Notes under the pieces: generated by a model
The model's input: the letters and a program-made list of their open reading frames with translations, nothing else
What the model was told of the DNA's origin: nothing
The model's database searches: none
Source of the DNA: a virus
Reading direction: 5' to 3' (one strand)
IMG/VR virus record: IMGVR_UViG_3300035698_003185
Location: 1-26,650 of that record
DNA: 26,650 nucleotides
Position numbers and translations under genes: made by a program
In this document: piece by piece, positions 24,658 through 26,650 of the stretch
Numbering within the stretch: the stretch's first letter is position 1
How the letters are laid out: each line of letters opens with the position of its first letter

Positions 24658-26650
24658 ATGAGTATTACTCCAGCTAGAGGGTTAAAATTAGATGCTGACA
24701 CTACAATATATGTTCTTGATAAAGATGGTAAACCAATACAAAATCCAACTAAAGAACAATTTAAAAAAAGATATTGGGAATATAAAGCTGAAGAAAAAAT
24801 TGCAGATAGAGGTCAAAGAGATAATTATAAATCAGCTAAATATAAAGAGACTGTTAAAAATGATTTAAATCAACAGTATGCTAATCAAACCCGTGGAGAA
24901 ATGGCTGGTCCTGATAAACATGATAGTAGATATAATTATGATACATATAAGTATGATTATTTCTGTGGTTCAAACGCTAAAGTATTTATAGGTGATATTT
25001 GGGTAGATGATGTTGTTACTATACAACACAATATCCGTCAAACTAAAGAACCTATTTATGGTTATTCGTCACAGCACTATGATAGCGTTGCTATGGGTAC
25101 TATATTAGGTGAGGGTACCTTAGCTATAGCTTTTAAGGAAACAGGCTACCTTAACGTTATTAAGGCCTATTTAGAAGAGCAATCAAAAGGTGTTCAAGAT
25201 GCTAAGAATAATTTAAACTATAGAATGAACAATAATGAAGCAATCATTAGTTCAACTTCTGATTATTCAGCATATGTAAAAGATCAATTTAATCCTGGTT
25301 TAATAAGACAAAGTGAAAACATAGAAACAGTTTTAGATAATTTAAAAGGTCTTAAGGTAGAACAAGATGGTACAAATAATACTGTAGAATTTGGTAATAA
25401 TACAACTATTAAAGATTTTGAAGATACCGCTGAAGTATTAGAAGATGTAATCTGGGGTGATTCTAATGGTAAACCATTTGGGTTAGATCAAGAACAACAC
25501 GGATTATTAAGAGTTGATGAATTTGATTATATTAAAGAAAAAGGTAATATAGTAGGTATTAAATCTGCTAGTGAAGATAATTATGAAGATGTAATGAATA
25601 TCCTTATAACATATGGTGATATGTCTGATAAAAGATCAGAACATACTATTACAGTTTTAAATGATATTCATTTCACTGGTCAAAGTGTTATTGTTAATCC
25701 TAATGGTGATCCTATAGCAGAAGTATATAATTTCTTTTTCAGAGATATAAATAAAACAGTAAACCAACATACATTTAAAACTAATCCTATTAAATTTAAT
25801 ATTGGTAATGAAGAAGCATTTCATCTATCAACTTTAGAGCAAATAGAAAACGCTTTAAATAATAAACAGTATGATATACATATAAATATTAAATCCTATA
25901 ATGATGGTTCAGTATGGATACCTATAAATATTAAAATAGTGCCAACTGATTTAGATTTAGGATTGTTTCAACCAGATAAGCAAATAGGAATACCTAGTTC
26001 TCTTAATCAATATGTAGAAGAAGCTATTAGTGAATACATGTCAATAACTGGTACTGATAAAATATCATATAAAGATAGTATTGCTAAATTAGCTATTGAA
26101 GTTGATGGTATGTCTTATAATGGTTCTACGTATGGTGCTGATGGTTTTGGTTCAAGTGGTGATAAATCTAGTACTATTAATATGGTAGCTGAACGTCTTA
26201 CTGAGTTTAATAGTAATAATTATAGAATAATTGCTCCAGCTAAGAATGAATCATTAATAGTTGATGTTATTAAAAGAGAAGATTTCTTTAAACCTAGTCC
26301 TACTATTATTCATAAAGATAAGTTTGATGAATTTGTTGATGAGACAGAAATAACTTCTGCCGGTTTAGATCAATTAGAATTAGATCTACAAGAAGGTGCA
26401 GCAAATGCTAAAGATTTAGAAAATACTAAATATCAGACTAAAATGTATGAAGGGCGACAGTCAGTTATAACTGATTTTGGTGAGGATCTTAATATTCATG
26501 ATTTAGATAATACTTATAGTGACCCTAATACGGTTATAACTGATTTTGGTGAGGATCTTAATATTCATGATTTAGATAATACTTATAGTGACCCTAATAC
26601 GGTTATTGATATATCTGATCAGTACACTATACCATTAGATGAATGGGACA
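24658..26650 (+). CDS. Third tube-fold tail protein, 3' partial
   Basis: The frame begins at ATG 24658 after SD GAAGG and stays open to the right edge (664 codons visible). An N-terminal charged stretch is followed at about 106-160 by a first tube-like half (NAKVFIGDIWVDDVVTIQHN, then KEPIYGY, and GTLAIAF). About 150 inserted residues follow, then a second half at about 316-364 (ILITYGDMSD, then LNDIHFTGQSV and FFFRDI, like the closing strands of the tube). Further domains include a Gly/Ser-rich segment (TYGADGFGSSGDKS). The visible end carries a perfect 23-residue tandem duplication. It is likely a tail-tip or baseplate-hub-proximal protein built on the tube fold. Confidence 0.7.
   Translation, partial: MSITPARGLKLDADTTIYVLDKDGKPIQNPTKEQFKKRYWEYKAEEKIADRGQRDNYKSAKYKETVKNDLNQQYANQTRGEMAGPDKHDSRYNYDTYKYDYFCGSNAKVFIGDIWVDDVVTIQHNIRQTKEPIYGYSSQHYDSVAMGTILGEGTLAIAFKETGYLNVIKAYLEEQSKGVQDAKNNLNYRMNNNEAIISSTSDYSAYVKDQFNPGLIRQSENIETVLDNLKGLKVEQDGTNNTVEFGNNTTIKDFEDTAEVLEDVIWGDSNGKPFGLDQEQHGLLRVDEFDYIKEKGNIVGIKSASEDNYEDVMNILITYGDMSDKRSEHTITVLNDIHFTGQSVIVNPNGDPIAEVYNFFFRDINKTVNQHTFKTNPIKFNIGNEEAFHLSTLEQIENALNNKQYDIHINIKSYNDGSVWIPINIKIVPTDLDLGLFQPDKQIGIPSSLNQYVEEAISEYMSITGTDKISYKDSIAKLAIEVDGMSYNGSTYGADGFGSSGDKSSTINMVAERLTEFNSNNYRIIAPAKNESLIVDVIKREDFFKPSPTIIHKDKFDEFVDETEITSAGLDQLELDLQEGAANAKDLENTKYQTKMYEGRQSVITDFGEDLNIHDLDNTYSDPNTVITDFGEDLNIHDLDNTYSDPNTVIDISDQYTIPLDEWD
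26464..26601 (+). repeat. Perfect 69-bp tandem duplication in tail gene
   Basis: The 69-bp unit at 26464-26532 is repeated without a mismatch at 26533-26601, followed by five more matching bases. The unit is in frame and encodes 23 residues starting VITDFGEDLN. Identity at third codon positions means the duplication is recent or actively kept identical. Confidence 0.93.

Noticed and set aside
1-26650. tRNA genes, integrase, transposase, attachment sites or toxin-antitoxin genes
   Set aside because: Looked for in gaps and frames; gaps are short and nothing resembling these was seen.

Overview
The window is a single-direction (+ strand) block of late virion genes from a large, very AT-rich contractile-tailed (myovirus-type) bacteriophage. 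The assignment rests on an ordered module: terminase large subunit, portal, prohead protease with scaffold, major capsid protein, neck or connector genes, tail sheath, tail tube, then tube-like and baseplate-side proteins. I see no integrase, transposase, tRNA, rRNA or CRISPR array. Nearly every gene has a clear Shine-Dalgarno sequence (AGGAG or GGAGG class), and many neighbours abut or overlap through TAATG junctions. The host therefore uses strong SD-led initiation, but I cannot name it. The small single-domain M15 endolysin without a wall-binding domain is mildly suggestive of a Gram-negative host.

Layout. 1-1385: end of a Lys-rich coiled-coil protein, a trimeric-type dUTPase, and an unknown 152-residue protein, closed by a strong hairpin (1413-1444). 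1502-5197: a small unknown protein, an L-Ala-D-Glu-type endolysin, a four-cysteine protein (possible small terminase), and three unrecognised basic proteins with short hydrophobic segments. 5234-11857: terminase large subunit, three unrecognised genes (two with long hydrophobic stretches), and portal. 11844-15787: prohead protease with a nested in-frame scaffold gene, an abundant-type structural protein, and the major capsid protein, followed by a terminator. 15907-19895: five neck or connector genes, including an Ig-like protein, a head-tail adaptor candidate, a stopper candidate and a tail-terminator candidate. 19898-26650: an unusually large sheath, the tail tube, a tube paralogue with a coiled-coil tail, and a third tube-like protein that runs off the window and ends in a perfect 69-bp tandem duplication.

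How it works together. Terminase docks on the portal and fills a shell built from the capsid protein on the scaffold; the protease then clears the scaffold. The neck proteins close the filled head and join it to the sheath and tube. The endolysin acts at lysis. The most noteworthy features are the internal SD and start that would make a free scaffold from the protease gene, three consecutive genes sharing the tail-tube fold, the Ig-like protein with a UVR-like helical hairpin, and the recent 69-bp duplication. Family calls come from motifs read by eye; no database search was run.
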